Below, one piece after another: positions 55,236-64,000 of a DNA stretch of 64,000 bases. How positions within the stretch are numbered: position 1 is the first letter of the stretch; every line of letters begins with the position of its first letter. The stretch covers positions 1 through 64,000 of the forward strand of contig JAFUOP010000023.1 in NCBI GenBank assembly GCA_017481875.1, given 5' to 3'. Under the pieces are notes generated by a model, which ran no database searches, was not told the origin of the DNA, and saw only the letters and a program-made list of their open reading frames with translations. The DNA is from Bacteroidaceae bacterium (GTDB taxonomy: Bacteria; Bacteroidota; Bacteroidia; Bacteroidales; Bacteroidaceae). The position numbers and the translations under genes are program-made.

Positions 55236-55862
55236 TTACTCTTGTAAACTCTTATCCTTGGCACGCTGAACCCAGATAACGACTGCTATGAGGAAGAATG
55301 CCATAGGTGCCATGAGCATAAGACCGTTATTAATGTAGCCTGCCTCGTAAACGCACTGAGGAATTACGGGGAAATCGAGCAATGTGCCCGAACCGAAAAT
55401 CTCACGAACGATGGCAACAACCACAAGAATCATTGCATAGCCCAAACCGTTGCCAATACCATCGAGGAACGAGGGCCAGGGCTTGTTCTGCATTGCAAAT
55501 GCCTCCAAACGACCCATAAGGATACAGTTTGTGATGATAAGGCCCACATAAACCGATAACTGCACGCTCACATCATAGGCAAAGGCTTTGAGCACCTCGC
55601 TCACGAGTGTTACAAGAGCAGCAACAACAACCAGCTGTATGATGATACGAATGCGGCTGGGGATTGTGTTACGGATAAGTGAGATAATGACGTTGGCCAT
55701 TGCCACAATGATTGTAACCGAAAGGCCCATCACAATGGCGGGTGCCAATTTACTTGTAACAGCCAATGCCGAGCAAATACCAAGCACCTGAACAGTTACA
55801 GGGTTCTCTTTAAGCAGAGGCGTGTTGAGAGCCTCCATGTTTTTCTTTGAAAATAGTCCCAT
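55236..55862 (-). CDS. nqrD: Na+-translocating NADH:quinone reductase subunit D
   Basis: 208 residues, six membrane segments; VQVLGICSALAVTSK supplies a conserved cysteine and ITNCILMGRLEAFA the second. Paralogue of NqrE. 2 bases after the nqrC stop. Confidence 0.98.
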   Translation of the reverse strand: MGLFSKKNMEALNTPLLKENPVTVQVLGICSALAVTSKLAPAIVMGLSVTIIVAMANVIISLIRNTIPSRIRIIIQLVVVAALVTLVSEVLKAFAYDVSVQLSVYVGLIITNCILMGRLEAFAMQNKPWPSFLDGIGNGLGYAMILVVVAIVREIFGSGTLLDFPVIPQCVYEAGYINNGLMLMAPMAFFLIAVVIWVQRAKDKSLQE

Positions 55863-55864
55863 AG

Positions 55865-56752
55865 TTATTCCTCCTCTGTTACTTGTGCCTCCTCGGCAGG
55901 AGCAGGCTCAGATTCTACAATAGGTGCAGCGGGCTGTTGCAGAGCAACGAGATAGGCTTTGTAGCCCTCCATTGTGTTCTTTAACATAGCGTTTACACCG
56001 TTACAAGTAATTGTTGCACCTGAGATTGCGTTTACTTCACAATCCTCGTTGGTTACCTTCTTGGTTACGCCAAGTGCAACAGCACCGTCGGCAATAATAC
56101 TCTTGCCGGGGAAGCGTGTCTGGAACTTGTCGCCTGCAATTTCGGCACCAAGGCCAGGAGTTTCACTTGCGTGTGAGAAATATACTCCGTAGATGGTGTT
56201 ACCATCGCTGTTCACTGCAACATAGCCCCAAATGCCACCCCAAAGGCCGTTACCTGTCATGGGGATAACATACTTGGTCTCGCCTTCTACATCGCAGATG
56301 TAAATGGGGAGGTTGCTGTCGTTTACGGCATCATTGGCTACATCGAAACCGCCCTCGGTAGCAACTACCTCACCGGCGTTGTTGATGATAGCCTCTTGCT
56401 TAACCACCGCAGCGTATGTTGCTGCAGCATCGGGCTGGTTCTTGATGTTGAGCGATGATAGTATCTGCTTTTTCTTGTCGAGACGGATATTTTCCTCCTG
56501 TAAAGGACGAAGCGACGATGAAACACCTGCGAGCAAGAATGCCACTATGACAACTACGATAGATGCGTAGATGATAGCGTATGAGTCGCTGCTTGTGTTA
56601 AAGCCTTTCTTTGCTTTCTTGGCATCGCCCTGTGCATCGCCACCACCAACAAGCTCGAACTCCGATGCAGGGGCTTTACAAAGGGGGCATACAGAGGGTG
56701 CCTCTGTGCCTTCGTGCGTGTAGCCGCACACTTTACATACATATTTAGCCAT
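55865..56752 (-). CDS. nqrC: NqrC with an N-terminal rubredoxin-like domain
   Basis: 295 residues, longer than usual NqrC. The first 38 residues form a rubredoxin-like iron site (YVCKVCGYTHEG then VCPLCKAPASEFE, two CxxC pairs). The NqrC membrane helix (AIIYASIVVVIVAFLLAGVS) and the periplasmic FMN domain follow; FMN attaches covalently at the threonine of SGATIT near residue 250. The tail is acidic. The reading frame is continuous, so this is a fusion rather than two genes. The extra domain is likely cytoplasmic, next to the NqrF side. Confidence 0.93.
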   Translation of the reverse strand: MAKYVCKVCGYTHEGTEAPSVCPLCKAPASEFELVGGGDAQGDAKKAKKGFNTSSDSYAIIYASIVVVIVAFLLAGVSSSLRPLQEENIRLDKKKQILSSLNIKNQPDAAATYAAVVKQEAIINNAGEVVATEGGFDVANDAVNDSNLPIYICDVEGETKYVIPMTGNGLWGGIWGYVAVNSDGNTIYGVYFSHASETPGLGAEIAGDKFQTRFPGKSIIADGAVALGVTKKVTNEDCEVNAISGATITCNGVNAMLKNTMEGYKAYLVALQQPAAPIVESEPAPAEEAQVTEEE

Positions 56753-56757
56753 ATCTG

Positions 56758-57951
56758 TTAGTTCTTTTTGGTTAGACGTTTAGCACGAGCCTTGACATTT
56801 GACTGAACAACGCAGTAATCTATAAAAGGTGCGGTTACGTTCATGAGCAGAATGGCAAGCATCATACCCTCGGGGTAACCGGGGTTAAAGACGCGAATGA
56901 GAATTGCCATTGCTCCAATGCCGAAGCCATAGATGAATTTACCGGTCTCGGTGCGGGCTGCTGTAACAGGGTCGGTAGCCATGAAGACGGCACCGAAGCA
57001 GAAACCACCAAGCAACAGGTGTGTGTAGATGGGTTGCTGCAGTGCAGGGTTTTCGGGCATAAGACCTGTGAAAAGAAGCACCATTGCAATGCCACCAACG
57101 AATACAGAAACCATTACCTTCCAGCTTGCAACACCTGTCCACAAGAGAAGAATTGCACCAAGTGCAATGGCGATGACGCTTGTCTCACCGATAGAGCCGG
57201 GCATGAAACCGCAGATGAGGTCGCACACAGAAAGTTCTGCGCCTGCTGCACCTACTATGGCACCACCCTCCTTAACAAACTGCAAAGCTGTTGCGCAGGT
57301 GTAACCGTCGGGGAGGTCGTAACCGATACCGAAGATAGACTCGGTAGCCACCCAAACAGACTCACCTGAAATAACTGAAGGATAGGCAAAGAAAATGAAT
57401 GCACGGGCAATGAGTGCCACGTTTACAATGTTCATACCTGTGCCACCAAACACCTCTTTGGCAAAAATAACCGAGAAGGCTGTGGCAACGGCCAAAACCC
57501 AAAGAGGGCAGCCTGCAGGCACAATCATGGGGATAAGAACACCCGATACAAGGAAACCTTCGTGTATCTCCTCGTTCTTCCACTGTGCTACGATAAACTC
57601 TATTCCCAGACCTACAATGTATGTTACGGCAATCTTGGGCAACATTACCATGAGGCCGAAAAGGAACATCTCCCAGCAAGATGTTGTAGCTACTGCACCT
57701 GCTGCAAGAGCATTCTGATAGCCGAGGTTGTACATACCAAACAACATCGCGGGCAAAAGAGCAATGACCACGAGCGACATAATACGCTTGCTGTCTATTG
57801 CATCGTGAATATTAACACCGCTTTTCGAGGTATCGTTGGGAACGAATAGGAAAGTCTCCATTCCGTCGAACACTGAGCGGAAAGCGTGCAGCTTGCCACC
57901 CTCCTCGAAGTTGGGCTTAATTTTATTCAGATAATTTCTCAAAAATTTCAT
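56758..57951 (-). CDS. nqrB: Na+-translocating NADH:quinone reductase subunit B
   Basis: 397 residues with about ten membrane segments. The covalent FMN site of the RnfD/NqrB family is in DGYTCATALQF. Carries the Na+ pathway and quinone contact. 5 bases from nqrC. Confidence 0.97.
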   Translation of the reverse strand: MKFLRNYLNKIKPNFEEGGKLHAFRSVFDGMETFLFVPNDTSKSGVNIHDAIDSKRIMSLVVIALLPAMLFGMYNLGYQNALAAGAVATTSCWEMFLFGLMVMLPKIAVTYIVGLGIEFIVAQWKNEEIHEGFLVSGVLIPMIVPAGCPLWVLAVATAFSVIFAKEVFGGTGMNIVNVALIARAFIFFAYPSVISGESVWVATESIFGIGYDLPDGYTCATALQFVKEGGAIVGAAGAELSVCDLICGFMPGSIGETSVIAIALGAILLLWTGVASWKVMVSVFVGGIAMVLLFTGLMPENPALQQPIYTHLLLGGFCFGAVFMATDPVTAARTETGKFIYGFGIGAMAILIRVFNPGYPEGMMLAILLMNVTAPFIDYCVVQSNVKARAKRLTKKN

Positions 57952-58007
57952 ATGATCTATATTTTATTTTGCTTTATAACTCAACCGCCAAAAGACGGTT
58001 ACCGGCT

Positions 58008-59357
58008 TTAGCACATTTCGGCACGGAGCTTATCCAAGCCCTCGCGGACAATGCGCTGCAATTCCAATTTAGACGAATCGACAAACTCGCACAATGCGAA
58101 ATCCTCGGGAGCAACCTCGTAGATACCAAGTTCTTCCATCTTGTCGATGTTACCGGTGATGATGGCCTTGATGAGGTACTCGGGGTAGATGTCCATGGGG
58201 AATACTTTGTCGTACTCGTTTGACATAATCATATGACGCTCGCCACCCTTGATGCGGGCATCGATGGTGTAGCTGCGTTTGGGCATAAGCCAGCTGAAGT
58301 AACTACGGCTGGTGCTGAACATAGAGAAACGGGGTGCTATCCAACCGAAAGCCTCGTCGCCACCCATTATCTCGGGAATAACGGTTACCTCTGTAGAGAA
58401 TGCACCAAGGAAGCCGTCGGCTGTGGTGGGCTTGCCTGTGAGCACGTTGCCGTCGATAATACGCAAGGGGTTGTCCTCCTTCAAACGACCTGCAACAAGT
58501 GTGCTGATTTGCGCGCCAAGAACAACCTTGCTGTATGAGGGGTTCTTAACCTCGCTACCTGCAAGTGCTACTGTGCGTGTGAAATCTACTTTACCCTTGT
58601 TGAAGAGACGACCAATGAAGATTACCTCCTCGGCACCGATAGTCCAAACAACCTCGCCCTTGTTCACGGGAGCCACGTGGTTTATCTGCACACCCACATT
58701 ACCTGCGGGGTGAGGTCCCTTGAAAATGGTTGTTGTTACGTTCTTCGCAACGCTCAATGCAGCAGCTTTCTGGCTTGCACTCACGCCCATATAAACGGGG
58801 GCGATGCGAGAAAGTGCATCAAGGCCTATCTGGAAATCGTCCTCGTTGCCTTTGAGAGCAACCTCGAAATCAACAGCCAAAGGCTTTGAGTCGAATGCCG
58901 AAACGAAGATTGCTCGGGGTGAATCACTTGGAGTGGCGATAACATCATAAGGTCTTTGGCGCATAAAAGCAAAGAGGCCCGACTTCAACAAATCGGCCTT
59001 CACCTCCTCTGCTGACAGAGAAAGTACATCTTTGGCTTTGTAGTCCACAGACTCAAACTTACCGTCCGACTCTACTACGACGCTCAATACGCGTCTTCTC
59101 TCTCCGCGGTTTACCGCTACAACTTTTCCGCTCACGGGCGAAACAAATTGTATTTCGGGACAGTTCTTATCAACAAACAAGGGCTCTCCTGCTTTTACAA
59201 CGTCCTCGGGCTTAACCACCACTTTGGGAGTTACGCGTGTGAAATCGGCAGGCATCAAAGCATAAAGCTTGGCGGCTGCGATGGTTGTTGTTTCAGCAAC
59301 AGGAGCACCTTTCAGATTGATATCCAATCCCTTAGAAATTTTTACAACTCTGTGCAT
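58008..59357 (-). CDS. nqrA: Na+-translocating NADH:quinone reductase subunit A
   Basis: 449 residues, soluble, starting MHRVVKISKGLDINLKGAP, the standard NqrA N-terminus. First gene of the operon; 56 bases before nqrB. A -7 box lies 34 bases upstream. Confidence 0.97.
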   Translation of the reverse strand: MHRVVKISKGLDINLKGAPVAETTTIAAAKLYALMPADFTRVTPKVVVKPEDVVKAGEPLFVDKNCPEIQFVSPVSGKVVAVNRGERRRVLSVVVESDGKFESVDYKAKDVLSLSAEEVKADLLKSGLFAFMRQRPYDVIATPSDSPRAIFVSAFDSKPLAVDFEVALKGNEDDFQIGLDALSRIAPVYMGVSASQKAAALSVAKNVTTTIFKGPHPAGNVGVQINHVAPVNKGEVVWTIGAEEVIFIGRLFNKGKVDFTRTVALAGSEVKNPSYSKVVLGAQISTLVAGRLKEDNPLRIIDGNVLTGKPTTADGFLGAFSTEVTVIPEIMGGDEAFGWIAPRFSMFSTSRSYFSWLMPKRSYTIDARIKGGERHMIMSNEYDKVFPMDIYPEYLIKAIITGNIDKMEELGIYEVAPEDFALCEFVDSSKLELQRIVREGLDKLRAEMC

Positions 59358-59390
59358 ATAAATTGAGTTACGTTAGTACATTATATGTGG

Positions 59391-59398
59391 CAAAAATA
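59391..59398 (-). promoter_or_regulatory. -7 box for the nqr operon
   Basis: The minus strand reads TATTTTTG, a perfect TAnnTTTG. The -33 region has TTTT-A rather than TTTG. Confidence 0.6.
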
Positions 59399-59669
59399 AA
59401 GAAATTTTTCCGTATTTCTAAAACTTTTTTAACACAAATAACTGTGTTTTAGAGAAAAAAGTTAGAAACAATTAGATGTGCTAAGGTTGCAGCACTTTCT
59501 CTTAACTGTCTCTCATACACCGCCGATATTATATTTAGGATTACTCCTGCTTGTGAGAACGGCACACCGTGTATTCTTTGGCGTGCATTGACTTTTAGAA
59601 AAGAAGGTGCTTAGCACCTCACAAGACTTTACAGGCGAGACTTTACCGGCAAGCAATGGTGCCTGAAAG
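59399..59669. other. Intergenic region between rplQ and nqrA
   Basis: 271 bases without a credible gene on either strand. A short stem GGTGC / GCACC lies near 59610. It holds the upstream part of the nqr promoter and the downstream trailer of the ribosomal operon; I see nothing else. Confidence 0.5.
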
Positions 59670-59704
59670 AAAAAAATGAGAGGATACCTCACGGTATCCT
59701 CTCA
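59670..59704 (-). terminator. Intrinsic terminator of the ribosomal protein operon
   Basis: TGAGAGGATACC and GGTATCCTCTCA form a 12-bp stem with a 4-base loop and a U run on the minus strand, 23 bases past rplQ. Confidence 0.9.
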
Positions 59705-59726
59705 CATCTATTAAGTAAGTAATTTA

Positions 59727-60215
59727 TTATTCAGCAGTGGCTGTAGTAGCTGGCTCTTCAGTTGCTACTGCTGCCTCTTCTACAACGGGTGCATCTGCAG
59801 CCTTCTTTGCAGAACGACGGCGGCGTGTCTTCTTAGCAGGAGCCTTAGCCATATTCTCATTGTAATCAACAAGTTCAATGAAGCACATCTCGGCTGCGTC
59901 ACCGGGACGTGTACCCAACTTGATGATGCGTGTGTAACCACCGGGACGCTCGGCAACCTTTACTGAGATCTCCTTGAAGAGCTCTGTAACGGCCTCCTTG
60001 CTCTGGAGGTAGCTGAATACAACGCGACGAGAATTGGTTGTGTCGTCTTTAGACTTTGTGATCAAAGGCTCAACGAATTTCTTCAATTCCTTTGCCTTTG
60101 CAAGGGTCGTAGTGATTCTTTTGTGCATGATCAAAGAGATAGCCATATTTGAAAGCATAGCTTTTCTGTGAGATGCAGTACGGCCCAAATGGTTAAAAGA
60201 TTTTTTATGTCTCAT
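59727..60215 (-). CDS. rplQ: 50S ribosomal protein L17
   Basis: 162 residues starting [20 protein letters not shown]. The core is typical. The last 35 residues are an alanine- and lysine-rich extension followed by acidic/threonine-rich residues that E. coli L17 lacks but Bacteroidetes forms often have. 2 bases after rpoA. Confidence 0.97.
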   Translation of the reverse strand: MRHKKSFNHLGRTASHRKAMLSNMAISLIMHKRITTTLAKAKELKKFVEPLITKSKDDTTNSRRVVFSYLQSKEAVTELFKEISVKVAERPGGYTRIIKLGTRPGDAAEMCFIELVDYNENMAKAPAKKTRRRRSAKKAADAPVVEEAAVATEEPATTATAE

Positions 60216-60217
60216 AA

Positions 60218-61210
60218 TTATTCTTTATCTAATTTATATTTTGAAATATCGGTTCCAAACGAAAGATTCAGACTCTCGAGCAAATCATCAAGCTCAGTGA
60301 GCGATTTCTTACCAAAGTTACGGAATTTAAGAAGGTCGGTTTTATTGTACTGCACAAGCTGACCAAGGGTCTCTACATCGGCAGCCTTCAAGCAGTTGAG
60401 CGCACGAACCGAAAGGTTCAAATCTACTAACTTGCTCTTGAGCAACTGACGCATATGCAATACCTCCTCGTCAAACTCTTCGTTGCCGTCGATGTCCGAA
60501 GCCTCAATGGCAATCTTCTCATCAGAGAACAACATAAAGTGATAGATAAGGATTTTAGCAGCCTCCTTAAGTGCCTCCTTCGGGTGTATAGAACCATCGG
60601 TCGTAATTTCGATTACCAAACGGTCGTAGTCGGTCTTCTGCTCAACGCGGAAGGGCTCACGTTCGAATTTTACGAGACGAATAGGAGTGTATATCGAGTC
60701 GATTGGAATCATCGTGGGCTCTGTGCAGTACTCACGATTCTCATCAGAAGGAACATAGCCACGTCCTTTGTTGATGTTGATTTCAATCTGCATTTTAGCC
60801 GATGAGTCGAGGTGGCAAATGACTAACTCGGGATTTAACACTTCAAATCCGGTTAAATACTTACCAATCTCACCGGCAGTGAATACCTCTGTATTCTCTA
60901 CATTGATTGAGACTTTCTCGGTTTCGAATTCCTCAACGATTCTTTTGAATCTAACCTTCTTAAGATTCAATATAATGTTGGTAACATCTTCTTTAACACC
61001 GGGTACTGTAGCAAACTCGTGCTCTACACCGGCTATCTTGATGCAATTGATTGCAAAGCCCTCCAAAGAAGACAACAAGATACGACGTAGTGCATTACCT
61101 ACAGTAGTAGCAAAACCGGGCTCCAAAGGACGAAACTCAAACTTACCATAGAAGTCGTTCGCCTCCAACATTACTACTTTATCAGGTTTTTGAAATGTTA
61201 ATATCGCCAT
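60218..61210 (-). CDS. rpoA: RNA polymerase subunit alpha
   Basis: 330 residues starting [15 protein letters not shown]. The N-terminal dimerisation domain has [20 protein letters not shown]. The C-terminal domain ([20 protein letters not shown]) contacts promoters and activators. The ATG at 61210 is used; a TTG two codons upstream is in frame. Confidence 0.98.
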   Translation of the reverse strand: MAILTFQKPDKVVMLEANDFYGKFEFRPLEPGFATTVGNALRRILLSSLEGFAINCIKIAGVEHEFATVPGVKEDVTNIILNLKKVRFKRIVEEFETEKVSINVENTEVFTAGEIGKYLTGFEVLNPELVICHLDSSAKMQIEININKGRGYVPSDENREYCTEPTMIPIDSIYTPIRLVKFEREPFRVEQKTDYDRLVIEITTDGSIHPKEALKEAAKILIYHFMLFSDEKIAIEASDIDGNEEFDEEVLHMRQLLKSKLVDLNLSVRALNCLKAADVETLGQLVQYNKTDLLKFRNFGKKSLTELDDLLESLNLSFGTDISKYKLDKE

Positions 61211-61219
61211 TATCAAATA

Positions 61220-61828
61220 TTAATTTTTGCTATACAACTCAACGATTAATTGCTCCTTGATGTTCTCGGGAATCTCCGAACGCTCGGGCACGTTCAAGAA
61301 CTTACCTGACATTGAAGACTGCTCCCACTCCAACCAAGGATATTTGCTGTGGTTAAGACCTGCCAAAGAGTTCTGGATAACCTCGAGCGATTTTGAACGC
61401 TCGCGAACACCTACAATCTGACCAGCCTTAATTGTGCGTGAAGCAACGTTACAAACTTTGCCATCTACAACAATGTGGCAGTGGCTAACCAACTGACGTG
61501 CAGCAGCACGAGTGGGAGCAATGCCCAAACGGTAAACAACATTGTCCAAACGAGACTCCAACAACTGCAAAAGCACCTCACCGGTAATACCGGGAGCTGA
61601 ATCGGCCTTGTCGAAGGTGTTGCGGAACTGACGCTCCAAAACTCCGTATGTGTATTTAGCTTTCTGCTTCTCGGCTAGCATGACACCATACTCAGATGTC
61701 TTGCGACGACGGTTGTTACCGTGCATACCGGGAGCATAATTTTTCTTAGAAAGCACTTTGTCGGCACCGAAAATGGGCTCACCGAAACGACGTGCAATCT
61801 TGCTTTTTGGTCCTGTATATCTTGCCAT
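61220..61828 (-). CDS. rpsD: 30S ribosomal protein S4
   Basis: 202 residues, starting [20 protein letters not shown]; the S4 RNA-binding domain includes [20 protein letters not shown]. The zinc-free form, with no N-terminal cysteine cluster. Confidence 0.98.
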   Translation of the reverse strand: MARYTGPKSKIARRFGEPIFGADKVLSKKNYAPGMHGNNRRRKTSEYGVMLAEKQKAKYTYGVLERQFRNTFDKADSAPGITGEVLLQLLESRLDNVVYRLGIAPTRAAARQLVSHCHIVVDGKVCNVASRTIKAGQIVGVRERSKSLEVIQNSLAGLNHSKYPWLEWEQSSMSGKFLNVPERSEIPENIKEQLIVELYSKN

Positions 61829-61850
61829 TTTAATTTCTGATTAATTTTGA

Positions 61851-62240
61851 TTATACTCTTCTTCTCTTAGGAGGACGGCAACCATTGTGTGGCAACGGTG
61901 TTACGTCTATAATCTCTGTAACCTCGATTCCTGCACCGTGTACTGTGCGGATAGCCGACTCGCGACCGTTACCGGGCCCCTTAACATATGCCTTTACCTT
62001 GCGCAAGCCCAAGTCGAAAGCGATCTTTGAGCAAGCCTCGGCAGCCATTTGAGCAGCATAAGGAGTGTTCTTCTTAGAACCTCTGAAACCCATCTTTCCT
62101 GCAGATGACCAAGAGATAACCTGACCTTCGTCATTAGTAAGGCAAACAATGATATTGTTGAATGACGAATGTACATGAAGCTGTCCGTTGGCTCCCACCT
62201 TAACATTTCTTTTCTTTGTTGCAACTGTTTTCTTTGCCAT
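61851..62240 (-). CDS. rpsK: 30S ribosomal protein S11
   Basis: 129 residues; [20 protein letters not shown] and [13 protein letters not shown] are typical of S11. In the alpha operon order. Confidence 0.98.
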   Translation of the reverse strand: MAKKTVATKKRNVKVGANGQLHVHSSFNNIIVCLTNDEGQVISWSSAGKMGFRGSKKNTPYAAQMAAEACSKIAFDLGLRKVKAYVKGPGNGRESAIRTVHGAGIEVTEIIDVTPLPHNGCRPPKRRRV

Positions 62241-62252
62241 ATTACTTACTTA

Positions 62253-62633
62253 TTATTTTGTAGCTTTTTTCTTGTTAGCAACTGTCTTCTTACGTCCCTT
62301 ACGTGTACGAGCATTGTTCTTTGTGCTCTGACCACGAACCGGCAAACCGTTACGATGACGAATGCCACGATAGCAACCAATATCCATCAATCGTTTAATG
62401 TTCAACTGAATCTCTGAACGAAGGTCGCCCTCTACTTTAAACTCTGCACCAATAATCTCACGAACCTTAGCTGCCATATCATCGGTCCAATCCTGTACCT
62501 TGATATTGCGGTCAACACCGGCCTTGTCGAGGATTTTGGCTGCACTGCTGCGTCCGATACCATAGATGTATGTCAACGCAATCTCTCCTCTTTTGTTCTG
62601 AGGAATATCTACACCAACTATTCTTATAGCCAT
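62253..62633 (-). CDS. rpsM: 30S ribosomal protein S13
   Basis: 126 residues; [20 protein letters not shown] and [16 protein letters not shown] are S13 signatures. Confidence 0.98.
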   Translation of the reverse strand: MAIRIVGVDIPQNKRGEIALTYIYGIGRSSAAKILDKAGVDRNIKVQDWTDDMAAKVREIIGAEFKVEGDLRSEIQLNIKRLMDIGCYRGIRHRNGLPVRGQSTKNNARTRKGRKKTVANKKKATK

Positions 62634-62663
62634 ATACGAATATATTATTAATTACTACTTTAA

Positions 62664-62780
62664 TTACCCCTGACGCAGTTTGAACTTGGGATTCTTCTTG
62701 TTAATCAAATACAAACGTCCGTTTCTGCGAACGATTTTGCAGTCGGGAGTGCGTTTCTTAATAGATGCTTTAACTTTCAT
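62664..62780 (-). CDS. rpmJ: 50S ribosomal protein L36
   Basis: 38 residues, read directly from the sequence: starts [19 protein letters not shown] and ends FKLRQG. Only one cysteine of the usual zinc set is kept, so it is the zinc-independent C- form. It lies between infA and rpsM, as expected. Confidence 0.96.
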   Translation of the reverse strand: MKVKASIKKRTPDCKIVRRNGRLYLINKKNPKFKLRQG

Positions 62781-62793
62781 ATTATATTGTTTT

Positions 62794-63012
62794 TTATTTA
62801 TATCGGAATACGATTCTTCCTTTGGTTAAATCATACGGGGACATCTCTATTCTTACTTTGTCGCCGGGAAGAATTTTAATGTAGTGCATTCTCATCTTTC
62901 CAGAGATATGCGCAATCACTTCGTGACCATTCTGTAATTCTACACGGAACATAGCGTTTGACAATGCCTCTACGATTGTACCGTCTTGTTCAATAGCGTT
63001 TTGTTTAGCCAT
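62794..63012 (-). CDS. infA: Translation initiation factor IF-1
   Basis: 72 residues; [20 protein letters not shown] and [20 protein letters not shown] are IF-1 signatures. 1 base after map. Confidence 0.98.
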   Translation of the reverse strand: MAKQNAIEQDGTIVEALSNAMFRVELQNGHEVIAHISGKMRMHYIKILPGDKVRIEMSPYDLTKGRIVFRYK

Positions 63013-63013
63013 A

Positions 63014-63811
63014 TTAATATCCTTTGTTTCTTAAAACCTCTTCAACAAACTCGAATGATGATAAAATATCAGCACTGTGCCTGCCTACTGCAATGGTATG
63101 CTCAAAATGGGCTGCATTCCTGCGGTCTCTTGTACGCACTGTCCAGCCATCGCGCTCCATAAATATCTGACGCTTACCTAGGGTAATCATCGGCTCAATG
63201 GCTATGCACATTCCCTCACGCAACTGTAAACCGTTGCCACGGCGACCATAATTGGGAACCTCGGGAGCTTCGTGCATATCTCTACCTATTCCATGCCCCA
63301 CAAACTCACGAACTACGCCAAAACCGTTTTGCTCGCAATGCGTTTGAATAGCATTACCTACATCACCAAGACGCTTGCCGTGAACTGCTTGTTCAATACC
63401 TTTATAGAGCGACTCCTTGGTAACTTGCAACAATTTCTTTGTTGCTTCATCAACCTCGCCTACACAAAATGTGTAGCAGGAATCACCACAGAAACCATTC
63501 AACAATGTTCCACAATCGACCGATATTATATCGCCCTCTTTCAAGGGAACATCGTTGGGGATTCCGTGTACCACTACATCGTTTATCGATGCACAAATTG
63601 AACCCGGAAAAGGAACACCTTCGTGGTTGGGATAACCTTTAAAGGTTGGGATTGCTCCGTTGTCCCTTATAAACTCCTCGGCCACTCTGTCGAGCTGCTT
63701 TGTTGTTACACCCGGCTCTATTATTTTAGCAACTTCGGCAAGCGTTCTACCTACAAGCAGATTGGCCTGCCGAAGTAATTCAATTTCATCTGATGTCTTA
63801 AGAAATATCAT
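63014..63811 (-). CDS. map: Methionine aminopeptidase, type I
   Basis: 265 residues. Removes N-terminal methionine. Metal ligands appear in [29 protein letters not shown] and AIEPMI. Lies between secY and infA as in most bacteria. Confidence 0.97.
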   Translation of the reverse strand: MIFLKTSDEIELLRQANLLVGRTLAEVAKIIEPGVTTKQLDRVAEEFIRDNGAIPTFKGYPNHEGVPFPGSICASINDVVVHGIPNDVPLKEGDIISVDCGTLLNGFCGDSCYTFCVGEVDEATKKLLQVTKESLYKGIEQAVHGKRLGDVGNAIQTHCEQNGFGVVREFVGHGIGRDMHEAPEVPNYGRRGNGLQLREGMCIAIEPMITLGKRQIFMERDGWTVRTRDRRNAAHFEHTIAVGRHSADILSSFEFVEEVLRNKGY

Positions 63812-63826
63812 TCTTAGCTCTACAAA

Positions 63827-64000
63827 TTAACCTACACGACCCTTAATGCGACCCGAGCTCAACAAGCCATCGTAGTGTCTCATCAAAAGATAGCTCTCCA
63901 CCTGCTGCAGTGTGTCGAGAACAACACCTACAAGAATGAGCAGAGATGTACCTCCGAAGAACGCGGCAAACTCCTGCTGCACGCCAAACATACCCGCAAA
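63827..64000 (-). CDS. secY: Preprotein translocase SecY, C-terminal end (partial)
   Basis: The last 57 codons of SecY: a membrane segment ([20 protein letters not shown]), then [20 protein letters not shown] and the stop at 63827. The rest runs off the right edge. Lies 15 bases before map. Confidence 0.95.
   Translation of the reverse strand, partial: FAGMFGVQQEFAAFFGGTSLLILVGVVLDTLQQVESYLLMRHYDGLLSSGRIKGRVG

Noticed and set aside
59399..59669. Possible small RNA between rplQ and nqrA
   Set aside because: Only one short stem and no promoter or terminator of its own were found.

Overview
The window comes from a Bacteroidota genome, almost certainly order Bacteroidales. The evidence is a 16S rRNA 5' end of Bacteroides type, repeated TTTG-N19/20-TAnnTTTG promoters, a Na+-translocating NADH:quinone reductase operon (nqrA-F), a large-form IspG, a class III fructose-bisphosphatase, and several secreted proteins ending in type IX secretion (T9SS)-like C-terminal domains. 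Family and genus cannot be fixed from the sequence alone.

Layout. 1-2.1 kb: 5' tip of a 16S rRNA gene on the minus strand with its promoter, then cdaA and folP. 2.3-4.0 kb: a three-gene plus-strand cluster of an HprK-like P-loop protein, an S26-type peptidase and a PqqD-like protein. 4.2-10.6 kb: housekeeping genes (dihydrouridine synthase, U32 protein, LD-carboxypeptidase, SufE, QC-like M28 lipoprotein, CysS). 10.8-19.2 kb: a surface-protein island with two ECF sigma factors flanking a cargo protein, a BspA-type leucine-rich-repeat protein, a dockerin-like protein and a 57-residue peptide. A structured leader about 380 nt long precedes the cargo gene. 19.4-24.2 kb: ispG, purE, fbp, rpsO. 24.4-32.5 kb: typA, a degenerate thioredoxin-like lipoprotein, yifB/comM, LOG protein, DUF4271, hemD, rnpA, yidD, tatD-like and tRNA-Gln. 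32.5-37.7 kb: a nucleoside-recognition membrane protein, an outer-membrane porin-like protein, a GNAT protein, a WxcM/FdtA-like cupin and an acyltransferase. 37.8-47.6 kb: a 3152-residue M60-like metallopeptidase with five discoidin-like domains, followed by a second small peptide. 48-53.2 kb: metY, a YfiH-like protein, a beta-helix (GH141-like) protein and a glycosyltransferase. 53.3-59.4 kb: the nqr operon, whose NqrC carries an N-terminal rubredoxin-like domain. 59.7-64 kb: the rplQ-rpoA-rpsD-rpsK-rpsM-rpmJ-infA-map-secY end of the ribosomal protein operon.

Most of the window is ordinary core genome. The least explained parts are: (a) two unlinked small peptides, each last in a T9SS-cargo transcription unit, sharing an N-terminal Y-x2-P-x2-E-x-V pattern and a C-terminal GGSWxx(L/I)W motif; (b) the structured, possibly attenuating leader upstream of the first cargo unit; (c) the HprK-like/S26/PqqD cluster, which has no visible precursor; (d) the rubredoxin-NqrC fusion; (e) an orphan hairpin/terminator pair at 36.16-36.24 kb that could belong to a small RNA.
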